DNA of 64,000 bases, from positions 1 to 64,000 of the forward strand of contig DAIDHB010000501.1 in assembly GCA_027452145.1 (NCBI GenBank), written 5' to 3'. Shown piece after piece: positions 57,333-64,000 of the stretch. How positions within the stretch are numbered: the first letter of the stretch is position 1; each line of letters opens with the position of its first letter. Source of the stretch: Planctomycetales bacterium. GTDB lineage: Bacteria; Planctomycetota; Planctomycetia; Isosphaerales; Isosphaeraceae. Both the position numbers and the translations under genes were made by a program. Below the pieces are notes generated by a model. It made no database searches. It saw only the letters and a program-made list of their open reading frames with translations, and had not been told where the DNA came from.

Positions 57333-57512
57333 ATACCGTTACACGACCATTTTCATTCGCCACTCCGCAAGAAGAGGTCGTGGGAGGAGCTCCACGGCCA
57401 GTGGCCGGCCATGATTGTCCTCGCCCTCTCCCGCAGACTCCTAACCCGCTCCATGGCCGACTGCCGGCTGGATCGGGCCCGGCGCGCACAACGGACGCGG
57501 ACCGCTATCTGA
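57333..57512 (+). pseudogene. N-terminal remnant of a planctomycete MPLHDHF-type hypothetical gene
   Basis: The frame reads PLHDHFHSPLRKKRSWEELH, then GQWPAMIVLALSRRL. I recall this start from a hypothetical protein family found in many copies in planctomycetes, but I cannot give it a firm family name. The start codon is ATA where ATG would be expected, and after ~35 codons the similarity is lost. The frame ends at 57512. It is a decayed fragment. Confidence 0.45.
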
Positions 57513-57564
57513 ACAAACGAACCCAACCGCGCCTGCCCGTCGGGCAGAAATTGGGTTTGTTTTG
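57512..57564. repeat. Compound hairpin repeat with AAACGAACCCAA arms
   Basis: The outer arms AAACGAACCCAA (57515-57526) and TTGGGTTTGTTT (57551-57562) pair over 12 bp. Inside lies a second perfect stem, CTGCCCG and CGGGCAG, around a single T. A partial second copy (TTGGGTTCGTT) occurs near 57638. The motif appears to be a dispersed element, with no gene inside. Confidence 0.6.
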
Positions 57565-58389
57565 CTCAAATCCACCCCTGGGACACCGTTTCGGCGCCGA
57601 AACCGACGAACGCGTATGAAGAATTTATGAAGATTGGGTTCGTTCGCGCGATTTCAGGTGGTTCGAGCCTCGAAATCCCCGCCCGGGACCACGTGCACTC
57701 ATCTTGACCCTGCTGCAAGCAACAGGGCGCTGATCTAACCGGCAGCCGCTCATTCGCCGTCCCACGACGCATGCGGAGAGGCCCGTCGCCTGTTTCGGCG
57801 GCCGGGGTCGCGCACCATCGTGGATGCACCGCCATCCCGGGCGGGATGACATTCTTACCATCGTCCAAATTGCCAAAGACGGACCGGACATCCTATATAG
57901 ACGCCGGCCGCGCGATTTTATTCCCAACTTTTTTGGAATTTCCGATTATTTTTGGTTCCCGTTGTAGCGGATGAGACGGATCTGGTCCGCGAAAGCGATT
58001 TCGAGAGGTCCGACTGCGGCACTGACCGGCCCGCGGTCAAGGGACGGTGCAGGGCTATTCGGCGGGCCGGGCCGGGACCGGGCGGGTGTCGCGACCGGCC
58101 GCTGGTGGATCGGGCGGTCTTTTCGCGGGCGGCGGCGGAGCGGGTGAGTAGGCCGGGCCAGGTCGGACGGATCGGTCGCAGCGAGTCGACGGTGCTCTGG
58201 GTCAACCGCGACCACTCACAATCGGCCAGCCCGTTCGACGCCGGGCTCGCCGGTCCCGATCAACGTCCAGAACTCGGGTCCTGGCCAGGCTATCGGGCAG
58301 GCGTTCAGGTTGGCCAGCCGCCGCACGGTCGGCCGCGACACCCGTCCGGTCCCGGCCCCGTCTGCCCGGTGGCCCAGCCTGGTGGCGAT
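57565..58389. other. Gene-poor decayed stretch
   Basis: About 800 nt without a convincing gene. The left part holds the half copy of the AACCCAA hairpin repeat. The right part, from ~57970, is very GC-rich and may include shifted downstream remains of the RAYT gene whose N-terminus is at 58611, but I cannot align them. Confidence 0.4.
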
Positions 58390-58611
58390 TTAGGAAGAAT
58401 GGGCAATCTCGCCCGGGCGGAATGTGGACCGCATTGGCGACATGGATGACGGCCCGCGGCCTGGTGCCGGGGCGAGCTCGCGGATGCGGTCCTCAATCCA
58501 GGCCTTGCGGTCGTGCTCCCCCTCGCCGAGCAGGAACGCGCGGCGGACGCCGCGGGAGACGCAATGATACCAGTGCGAGACGGCGGGATCGACGAAATGG
58601 GCGTGTGCCAT
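58390..58611 (-). pseudogene. REP-associated tyrosine transposase (RAYT), N-terminal remnant
   Basis: From the ATG at 58611 the frame reads MAHAHFVDPAVSHWYHCVSR, then GVRRAFLLGEGEHDRKAWIE, the usual N-terminus of planctomycete RAYT (Y1 transposase-like) proteins. After ~45 residues the sequence becomes unrelated, and the frame ends at 58390. The HUH motif and catalytic tyrosine are not seen. Several REP-like short repeats in the following 2 kb support past activity of such an element. Confidence 0.7.
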
Positions 58612-58764
58612 GGTCAGGGATCGACTCCGGATCGAAGCGGGCGGCTTGTCAGATGCGGCCCGTGCGACCCATGCAATCTGGCGACCGCGGCAGGACGATG
58701 CAAGGGAAAGGTGCCCTGTCCTTCATGGGATTTCCCCGATCCGGACTGCTGCCGAAGAAGCCAA

Positions 58765-59358
58765 TCACGGTAAGAGATCCGCCACGGGGATCCGGCCGGC
58801 CACGGCGCCATCGATCACGAGCGACACCTCCTCGCCAGGCTTGAGGATCTGGCACGATCCGTACTTGCCGCGATGGGGCTTTGTGTAAACCTCCACCTGG
58901 CGCTCGACCAGGTTGATGATCCAGTAGGCCGGAATTCGGCCGCGAGCGTAGGCCGCCCGCTTCTCGCCGCGGTCGCGGTCGAGACTGGTGTCCGCCACCT
59001 CGACCAGCAGGCCGATGTCCCTGGGGCCTGGATGCCGACCGCGGAAGTCGTCGCGGCTCCCCCGGACCAGCGAGAGGTCCGGCTCGGGCTCGTCGAATCG
59101 CGTAATCCGTACGGGCTTTTCCTCACGAATGAACCAGCCGAAGGGAAGAAGGCGCCCTAGACGGTCGTGGGCTGTCTCGACCGCCCAGGTATGTGGTGGT
59201 TTCTGAGTCATCTTCCTGACCAATAAACCATCGATCAGCTCGACGCGCGGATCGTCCAGGACCCCGGCCGTCGCGAGGTTCTCGTATTCGTCGACGGTCA
59301 TGCGATACACGTCCGGCGCGGCCAGGCACGACGATCGCGGCGGTGCAATGGCGGACAT
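58765..59358 (-). CDS. Uma2 family protein (PD-(D/E)XK-type fold)
   Basis: The 197-residue protein matches the Uma2 (DUF820) family: YRMTVDEYENLATAGVLDDP, RVELIDGLLVRKM, the acid in DEPEPDLSLVRG, LVEVADTSLDRDRGEKRAAY and YWIINLVERQVEVY. The E...D...E.S.K pattern resembles the PD-(D/E)XK nuclease core. Members are very numerous in planctomycetes and cyanobacteria, often as single genes in mobile or repeat-rich regions. Function unknown; restriction-like nuclease activity is inferred only from the fold. Here it is flanked by a RAYT remnant and REP-like repeats. Confidence 0.88.
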   Translation of the reverse strand: MSAIAPPRSSCLAAPDVYRMTVDEYENLATAGVLDDPRVELIDGLLVRKMTQKPPHTWAVETAHDRLGRLLPFGWFIREEKPVRITRFDEPEPDLSLVRGSRDDFRGRHPGPRDIGLLVEVADTSLDRDRGEKRAAYARGRIPAYWIINLVERQVEVYTKPHRGKYGSCQILKPGEEVSLVIDGAVAGRIPVADLLP

Positions 59359-59496
59359 GTTGAGTCACCTCGCGAGGGGGCACGGTTCAACCTTCCATCG
59401 TACTGCCAATACCGAGCCCGGTCGAGTGCCCAATCGGCTGCGACCACATGGATGGGTGAACGTCTCAAAAGTGGGCAGATAATTTCGTAGAACGAA

Positions 59497-59596
59497 GGCA
59501 AGAAAAGGGACGGAGCTAATACCGAGTGCTTGCATCCAATACTAGGGGCAAGAGAAGGGGATGGAGCTGGTACCGAGTGACTGCATCCAATATTAG
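59497..59596. repeat. Tandem duplication of a ~50-bp REP-like unit
   Basis: Two imperfect units, 59497-59545 and 59547-59596, share GGCAAGA-AAGGG--GGAGCT--TACCGAGTG--TGCATCCAATA-TAG. The GGGACGGAGCTAAT part is the kind of phrase seen in REP elements linked to RAYT genes. It lies between the Uma2 gene and the toxin-antitoxin locus, near the RAYT remnant. Confidence 0.75.
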
Positions 59597-59679
59597 TTCC
59601 GTCCGCTTTTTCGCTCCCGCGTTGACCCCGTTTGACCCGTCTTGCTCCTCCGGGAAGATCTGGCCATCATCTAGCCAGA

Positions 59680-60002
59680 ATGCCCTTCGAGATCATCTTA
59701 TCGCCCGAGGCCCTTGACGATCTCCGACGCCTCGGCGCGTTCGAACGGGCCAAGGTGCGCGACGCCCGGAGGTCCACCTGCGGCATGAGCCGACCTGGGT
59801 CAGCAAGAGTCGGATCAAGCGCCTGCGGGAGTTGACTCATCCGCAATATCGGCTCCGCGTCGAGGATTTGCGGGTCTTCCATGACGTCGAGGGCGACGAG
59901 GTCCAGGTCCTGGCCATCGTGGAGAAATCCGACGCGGACGACTGGCTCAGAGAGGTGGGAGGGGGAGATGAGGACGGTCCCGCTGTCGGAAGTGAAGGAT
60001 GA
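59680..60002 (+). pseudogene. RelE-type toxin gene with a frameshift
   Basis: From the ATG at 59680 the frame reads MPFEIILSPEALDDLRRLGA then FERAKVRDA, a RelE/ParE-like start. It then loses the family pattern. In another frame the pattern resumes with EVHLRHEPTWVSKSRIKRLR, YRLRVEDLRVFHDVEGDEVQ and VLAIVEKSDADDWL, ending at the TGA at 60000-60002. A one-base deletion near 59763-59770 would explain it. The C-terminus overlaps the antitoxin start by 35 nt. Without repair the toxin is probably inactive. Confidence 0.75.
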
Positions 60003-60213
60003 CCTGTCGAAGTATTTGCGACTCGCCGAGACGGAAGAGGTCGTGATCACCCGGCACGGGAAGCCGGCCGGGGTGCTGATCGGCTTCGGGTCGGAGGACG
60101 ACTGGTTCGACTACCGTCTCGAGCACGACCCGGCCTTCCGGCGCCGGATCGAGTCGGCCCGGGCGAGCCTGCGGCGCGGGGAAGGAGTGCGGCTCGAGGA
60201 TGTCGGGGACTGA
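59968..60213 (+). CDS. Phd/YefM-type antitoxin
   Basis: The 81-residue protein reads MRTVPLSEVKDDLSKYLRLA, then EEVVITRHGKPAGVLIGF, the standard Phd/YefM DNA-binding fold, with a C-terminal part that would wrap the toxin (FRRRIESARASLRRGEG). AGGGGGAG precedes the ATG. The order toxin-antitoxin with overlap is the reverse of the usual one but is common in this RelE/Phd subtype. It should bind its own promoter with the toxin as corepressor; the toxin here is frameshifted, so the antitoxin may be an orphan. Confidence 0.85.
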   Translation: MRTVPLSEVKDDLSKYLRLAETEEVVITRHGKPAGVLIGFGSEDDWFDYRLEHDPAFRRRIESARASLRRGEGVRLEDVGD

Positions 60214-60266
60214 GAGTGTGTGTGAGATGCCTCACCGGCGAGTCGAGCCGAGACGACTGCTCCGTC

Positions 60267-60496
60267 TCCGGATGACGCGGATGGGAGGAAGAGTCGTCCG
60301 CAGATGACGCAGATGGACGCAGGTGAAAGACGGAGACGATTCGGGCTCGGCAGCCCGGTCCGGCCGACGGTCCACGTCTTGCCCATCTGCGTCCATCTGC
60401 GTCATCTGCGGACAGAACGAATCCCGATCCCTGAGATTGAGGTCGGCAGGAGCGGCCCGCGCCTCGCTCGACTCGATCGACGGACGATTCTCACAC
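60267..60496. repeat. Dispersed ~230-bp inverted-repeat element, copy B (opposite orientation to copy A)
   Basis: The reverse complement aligns over 230 bp to 4664-4894, including the shared ends (GTGTGAGAATCGTCC and CTCTTCCTCCCATC-GCGTCAT). The inner arms here are more regular: GACGCAGATGGACGCAGGTG (from 60306) and CATCTGCGTCCATCTGCGTC (from 60384). Similarity is about three-quarters by eye. It lies just after the antitoxin gene, as copy A lies just after the sulfotransferase gene. Confidence 0.85.
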
Positions 60497-60794
60497 AGCC
60501 TCTGAATCAGCGCCCCATCCTGTTTGGCGAACCGATCGGCCTCGTCTCGACCGGCAGGCAGAACCGACGCCGATCACGCGCCAGACGGCCCAGCCGTCCG
60601 GGTGATCGAAGCATGGCCCGTTCCGGCCTCCGGCGAAGGTCGGGAGCACCGACATCCCCGGGCCGAGCCAGCCCGTCCCGGCGGCCAGGAACCGCCGCCG
60701 GACCCCGACCCGCCGCCGTCGGGGCTCACCGGTCCGGATCGGGTCGGACCGATCGGGCCGGTCGCGAATGAGGCGGTCGGACAACCGTCGATTC

Positions 60795-60858
60795 GGCTCC
60801 TGACCCCGTTCCGCGTATGACCCCGTTCCGCGTCCCGGCTCCTGACCCCGTTCCGCGT
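60795..60858. repeat. Three REP-like TGACCCCGTTCCGCGT units
   Basis: TGACCCCGTTCCGCGT occurs exactly at 60801, 60818 and 60843; the first and third are preceded by GGCTCC. The phrase is typical of REP-like elements linked to RAYT transposases. The GC-rich segment between 60497 and 60794 has no convincing gene. Confidence 0.75.
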
Positions 60859-61036
60859 CCAGCCATGCTCCCCGCCGGATGTTCGGGCTGAGGATAGCAC
60901 AGTAATCCATTAATGCAATCATGCTAGTAGATTGACGGCACAGCAGATAGCCGGATAGCTGACTTCCCATTCCATCTGGGTTCTTGCTAGAATGTACGCC
61001 TGTATGTCACGCGGGAGTCACTCAGGAGTTTCTCCG

Positions 61037-61582
61037 ATGGGACGCAACCTCTTCGGCGGATGGCAGAGCACCTCGGGACATTCGGTTCACGAACCGAAGC
61101 GAGAGGGCTACGACGTGGCCCAAGTATGCATGAACGGGCACATGGTCAATCCCGCTTCACAAGCATCGCCTGAACATAATAAATCATATTGCGATACATG
61201 TGGGAAAAAGACCATTACGGCATGCCAGAGCTGCAACACCCCTATTCGAGGATTGTTCTGGGGCACTTATTCAGCCAGCGAACCTGCGCCGCCCAACCAC
61301 TGTCACCAGTGCGGCCAACCGTTCCCCTGGACTGAGGCGAAGCAGAAGGCCGCACTGGAACTATTCGCCGAACTGCTCGACCTGGAGCAGGAGCAGCGGG
61401 ACGAGCTCGCTCGCGACTTAGAGGCCATCGCCGTCGACCAACCGCGAACGCAAGTCGCCGCCCTGAGGCTCAAGCGTCTAATCGGCAAGGTGGGGAAGGA
61501 GGCGGCGGGGATGGTGCGAGACATCATCGTCGGCATCGCCAGCGACGTGGCGGTCAAGGCCATCTACCCCAACCAGAAATGA
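61037..61582 (+). CDS. DUF2321 family zinc-ribbon protein
   Basis: The 181-residue protein matches DUF2321: VAQVCMNGHMVN, SPEHNKSYCDTCGKKTITAC, QSCNTPIRGLFWGTYSA, HCHQCGQPFPWTEAK, and RTQVAALRLKRLIGKVGKEA near the end. Its paired cysteines form two zinc ribbons; the C-terminal half is helical. I chose the ATG at 61037 because AGGAG lies eight bases upstream, and an upstream ATG at 60992 lies within a good -10 sequence (TAGAAT, 60988-60993). The function of DUF2321 is unknown. It is directly coupled to the next gene. Confidence 0.85.
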   Translation: MGRNLFGGWQSTSGHSVHEPKREGYDVAQVCMNGHMVNPASQASPEHNKSYCDTCGKKTITACQSCNTPIRGLFWGTYSASEPAPPNHCHQCGQPFPWTEAKQKAALELFAELLDLEQEQRDELARDLEAIAVDQPRTQVAALRLKRLIGKVGKEAAGMVRDIIVGIASDVAVKAIYPNQK

Positions 61583-61590
61583 GGCGATCC

Positions 61591-62115
61591 ATGCCCGAGA
61601 TACTCGAGCCTTTCCCCGAAATCCGAGAACTCGGGGCGGATCGCCTCCGGCAGATCTGCGATGAATGGTGCCGAGGCCCGGTCGCGTCCGAGTTCGGCAT
61701 CGTGGGGATCAACGTCTCGCCGGACTGCACGAAACTGGGCCCGATCTTGCAACTCTCCGCCAGCAATTATAATCGCGGCGACCAGGTTCATTTCCCGGTC
61801 GACCGCATCGTCAATTATATCATCGATCAGACCTTCCCGGAGGCGGAGGGGGCGATCCTCAAGGCAAGGCTCTCGGATCTGAGGAAGAAGGCCGGACCGT
61901 TCGTCTTCCAGCGTTTTGTCGTCTCGATCGATGCCTTCAACATGGCCACCCGGTGTCCATCGTGCTCGCACGGACTGATCTCTCAACATCGCATCTTCAG
62001 GGGGCAGCAGTTCAACGTCGATCCCATGGATCCGATCGCGTGCCCCCGATGCGGAAGTGAGTTCACCCCGCAGAGCAAGGACTTCTTCCCCGTAATGGGA
62101 CTGCCCGGAGAATGA
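61591..62115 (+). CDS. Zinc-ribbon protein of unknown family, partner of the DUF2321 protein
   Basis: The 174-residue protein (alternative start ATG at 61579, overlapping the DUF2321 stop as ATGA) has a globular N-terminal part (FGIVGINVSPDCTKLGPILQ, QVHFPVDRIVNYIIDQTFPE) and a C-terminal zinc ribbon with CPSCSH near residue 121 and CPRCGSEF near 150. I do not recognise the family. GAGG precedes 61591. The coupling to DUF2321 and the shared zinc ribbons suggest a two-protein system. Confidence 0.7.
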   Translation: MPEILEPFPEIRELGADRLRQICDEWCRGPVASEFGIVGINVSPDCTKLGPILQLSASNYNRGDQVHFPVDRIVNYIIDQTFPEAEGAILKARLSDLRKKAGPFVFQRFVVSIDAFNMATRCPSCSHGLISQHRIFRGQQFNVDPMDPIACPRCGSEFTPQSKDFFPVMGLPGE

Positions 62116-62184
62116 GTCGGCAATCGTGGCCGTTGCCAGTATCGAGTTCGCGTGTTACCGGCCTCGGGAAATGGGGAGGATCGT

Positions 62185-62220
62185 ATGAAGCGAGACATGG
62201 GTCTCATCAGGAAGATCCTA
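62185..62220 (+). pseudogene. First codons of a DUF2513-type gene cut off by a MITE
   Basis: After GGGGAGGATCGT the ATG at 62185 starts MKRDMGLIRKIL, the typical beginning of DUF2513 proteins (MKRDMDLIRKILL), which are common in phages and mobile regions. At 62219-62220 the sequence enters the miniature element; beyond it no continuation is found, so the rest of the gene is lost. Confidence 0.55.
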
Positions 62221-62341
62221 GGCTCTGTCTGTTATTCGACGATCGTACAGTGGATTGATCGGTGAGAACCTCGGTTTTCCCGGGAGATTCGATAGCCGCA
62301 AGTTCTGACCGGGCCTGAAAATCGGTTTCTCAGACAGAGCC
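62221..62341. mobile_element. 121-bp miniature inverted-repeat element (MITE)
   Basis: Perfect terminal repeats GGCTCTGTCTG (62221-62231) and CAGACAGAGCC (62331-62341) bound a 121-bp sequence without a gene. Both ends are flanked by TA (62219-62220 and 62342-62343), a probable target duplication inside the palindrome CTAG. TA duplications and such ends fit elements mobilised by IS630/Tc1-like or some IS5-like transposases. No transposase is in the window. Confidence 0.85.
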
Positions 62342-62378
62342 TAGTCCTGACCTAGACACGATCGCGACGGAGCGTTCT

Positions 62379-63446
62379 ATGAATCTCTCCGATCCAGAAG
62401 AACGTCGACAGCTCGTCGAACTTATGCGGGGCAATCCGCCTATACATACGCTGCTCACAAACCATCTGGAAGATTACGTACGTCTGTTCAAATGGCCGGA
62501 TTTTCACAATCTCTATCAAGGTGGTCTGCTCTCGATACAGGGGCCAAACAACGTCCAATTCGGCTTTCACTTCGAATCCCTGCTCGAAATCACCGGCCTG
62601 CTCACGCGGTTGGAACGATTTCCAGGATTTCCTGCGCTCATTGAAGGATTCCGGAATCCCACGCAGGTCAAGGCGACCATATTCGAGGTCCAGGTCGCGG
62701 CTTGGTGTGAGTCAAGGAAGGTCTGCCGGTCTATCGAGTTCTCACCGGAGGTTCAGATCGGGGACGGCATTAAACGCCCTGAGTTTCTTTGGCAGACCAC
62801 CCTTGGCGACATCTACTGCGAGTGCAAGCAAGAGAACTCGATAGACAGCCACGCTCATAGGAGAATGAAAACGCTGTTTGACGTTATTGGAAAAGCCTAT
62901 GAGGAGAACGCCCCGAAGGACAAGACAACCAGGCTGGATGTCATCATCCAGCATCCCGCCCCTAACGGAACCGAGAAAATCATCTGGCGGTTGGTTCGTG
63001 ATGCCGCATTGCGTCACGAGGCTGGCACATGGGGCGGCGAGATCGTTGACCAAGTGGTGACAGTGCGCATGGCGACCGAAAGCGATGATATGCCTGACAT
63101 TATCGGTTGTATGCAATATCAAAACAAGGTACTAGAAGGCGGTCCTGAACCAGCGCTCTCGACGAAGGCGAGATACACGCTGACGATGTCCGTGATGGAA
63201 CATCGGCTGAGGCAACTTGCAAAGCTCGTTCGTGACGCTCGGACACAGTTGCCGCCGAACAAATCGGGGGCGATCTTTATTGACATTGGCGGCAGCCAGG
63301 TTTTCGTGGACAAGCTCAATGAACTGATTGCCCAGCCTGAGTATGCCAATATCGCATGGGTTTCTCTATGGGAAGGTGGACAAGCGTTGAAGGCCGTTAT
63401 ACGACATGGCCAGCCCTGTGATGCTCGGCTCGCCGAGGGCAAATAG
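62379..63446 (+). CDS. Possible PD-(D/E)XK nuclease-like protein, unknown family
   Basis: The 355-residue protein has in its middle FEVQVAAWCESR (acid near residue 102), then IKRPEFLWQTTLGDIYCECK, where PEF (near 134) and ECK (near 149) fit motifs II and III of PD-(D/E)XK nucleases. The C-terminal part has FIDIGGSQVFVDKLNELI, resembling a restriction-fold helper domain. I recognise no family. GGAG precedes the ATG. The gene has visibly lower GC than the first 60 kb, pointing to recent acquisition. It lies behind the DUF2321 pair and the MITE. Confidence 0.65.
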   Translation: MNLSDPEERRQLVELMRGNPPIHTLLTNHLEDYVRLFKWPDFHNLYQGGLLSIQGPNNVQFGFHFESLLEITGLLTRLERFPGFPALIEGFRNPTQVKATIFEVQVAAWCESRKVCRSIEFSPEVQIGDGIKRPEFLWQTTLGDIYCECKQENSIDSHAHRRMKTLFDVIGKAYEENAPKDKTTRLDVIIQHPAPNGTEKIIWRLVRDAALRHEAGTWGGEIVDQVVTVRMATESDDMPDIIGCMQYQNKVLEGGPEPALSTKARYTLTMSVMEHRLRQLAKLVRDARTQLPPNKSGAIFIDIGGSQVFVDKLNELIAQPEYANIAWVSLWEGGQALKAVIRHGQPCDARLAEGK

Positions 63447-63464
63447 CGGACCTCTGGAGACTAT

Positions 63465-63928
63465 CTACCTGTCCCCGCTGTTGGTCATCAGCATTCGCCC
63501 CTGGGTGTTGATCTCGACGTCGCCGTTTGCGTGGAAGCGAATGAAACACCCGGTCTGATGCTTCAGGCCGACTTCCCTGGCTTTAATCCCCGCTTTGGCT
63601 ATCGCAACGCGAGCCTTGCTGATCGCCGACTTGTCGCGTACAGGGAATCCGCATTCGAGGCATTCGATCAATGCTTCCAGCAGATCCGGCGCTGCGGCGA
63701 TCAAATGTGCGTTGGCCTCATTCGACTCATCAGAGGGATGATCGCAACTTGGCCCTTTGGAGTACCGATGCTCATGGCCGCAAATCGACCGCGATGAATA
63801 TTCTCTAGTGAGATTCCCTCCCGGTCAGTGGCGGGGATGGCCTCGTATTTCGCAGTCCTGATCTCGAGGGTCTACGGGCCACCTGTATACCGAACGGACG
63901 GGCTTTCGCTATTTTCAGATTCAGGCAT
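63465..63928 (-). pseudogene. Phage-type hypothetical gene with a nonsense codon and a frameshift
   Basis: From the ATG at 63928 the frame reads MPESENSESPSVRYTGGP, then TAG at 63874-63872 where phage relatives have Trp (the TPGPWT pattern). It continues with TLEIRTAKYEAIPATDREGI and SIGTPKGQVAIIPL. After a frameshift near 63740 it goes on with DESNEANAHLIAAAPDLLEA and ARVAIAKAGI, the classical end of phage-encoded small proteins. The end is at 63465. At least two disabling changes are visible. Confidence 0.7.
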
Positions 63929-64000
63929 AATAACCTCACTCATTGACAAGCGAGGCGAGCGCAGCACAATCATCGCAGGATGCAAGTACTACGCTTTTAT

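Noticed and set aside
57293-57619. Plus-strand 108-codon frame
   Set aside because: A different frame shows the conserved remnant PLHDHFHSPLRKK; this one is low-complexity and runs through a hairpin repeat.
60491-60970. Minus-strand 159-codon frame
   Set aside because: It covers REP-like repeats and GC-rich sequence; its peptide only reflects the repeated TGACCCCGTTCCGCGT units.

Overview
The window looks like a chromosomal piece of a high-GC planctomycete, most likely of the Isosphaeraceae type. The evidence is the set of lineage-typical families: a prepilin-like DUF1559 protein, a DUF1587/1592/1588/1585 cytochrome-type protein paired with a DUF1552 protein, two secreted proteins with an N-terminal LEPR-XLL-like motif, a planctomycete-type ECF sigma factor, FG-GAP/ASPIC-UnbV and Gly/Tyr-rich secreted proteins. 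Genus-level placement is inference.

Layout. 1-8 kb: a truncated membrane-bound spermidine-synthase-like protein, a small membrane protein, a 32-bp tandem repeat array, a sulfotransferase and a broken LEPR-XLL/RTX-like gene. 8-19 kb: a sigma factor without its C-terminal half, then a seven-gene leftward run (aldo/keto reductase, two alpha/beta hydrolases, NTF2-like protein, cupin, sorbosone-dehydrogenase-like protein, arylsulfotransferase-like protein) divergent from an AraC regulator, then an IS256-family remnant sitting in a truncated duplicate of the 7.5-kb membrane gene. 19.6-25.2 kb: a leftward carbon module (phosphoenolpyruvate synthase, split methylmalonyl-CoA mutase, methylmalonyl-CoA decarboxylase). 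25.3-32.3 kb: a stress block (FtsH, HSP20, BON-domain protein, coiled-coil protein, phosphoribosyltransferase, DksA/TraR protein). 32.4-39.9 kb: alpha/beta hydrolase, DUF1592-type, DUF1552 and ankyrin proteins and the ruins of a large secreted protein. 39.9-57.2 kb: integrase remnant, tRNA-Cys, DAHP synthase, amidase, several secreted proteins and an oxalate-decarboxylase-like bicupin. 57-64 kb: an accessory, decaying region with lower GC towards its end, holding a RAYT remnant, a Uma2 protein, a broken RelE-type toxin with its antitoxin, dispersed repeats, a DUF2321 protein with a zinc-ribbon partner, a MITE next to a DUF2513 stub, a nuclease-like protein and a broken phage-type gene.

The most interesting signal is an RNA-like cassette present four times between 25.3 and 30.7 kb: a sigma-70-like promoter, then about 80 nt with the shared motif GCTCNNGNNGGGC, a small hairpin and a terminator-like hairpin. 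The copies lie upstream of ppsA (minus strand), ftsH, hsp20 and the phosphoribosyltransferase gene. They could be a shared attenuating leader or a family of sibling small RNAs for the stress block. A second signal is a 230-bp inverted-repeat element present twice, 55 kb apart and in opposite orientation, among several other dispersed hairpin repeats.
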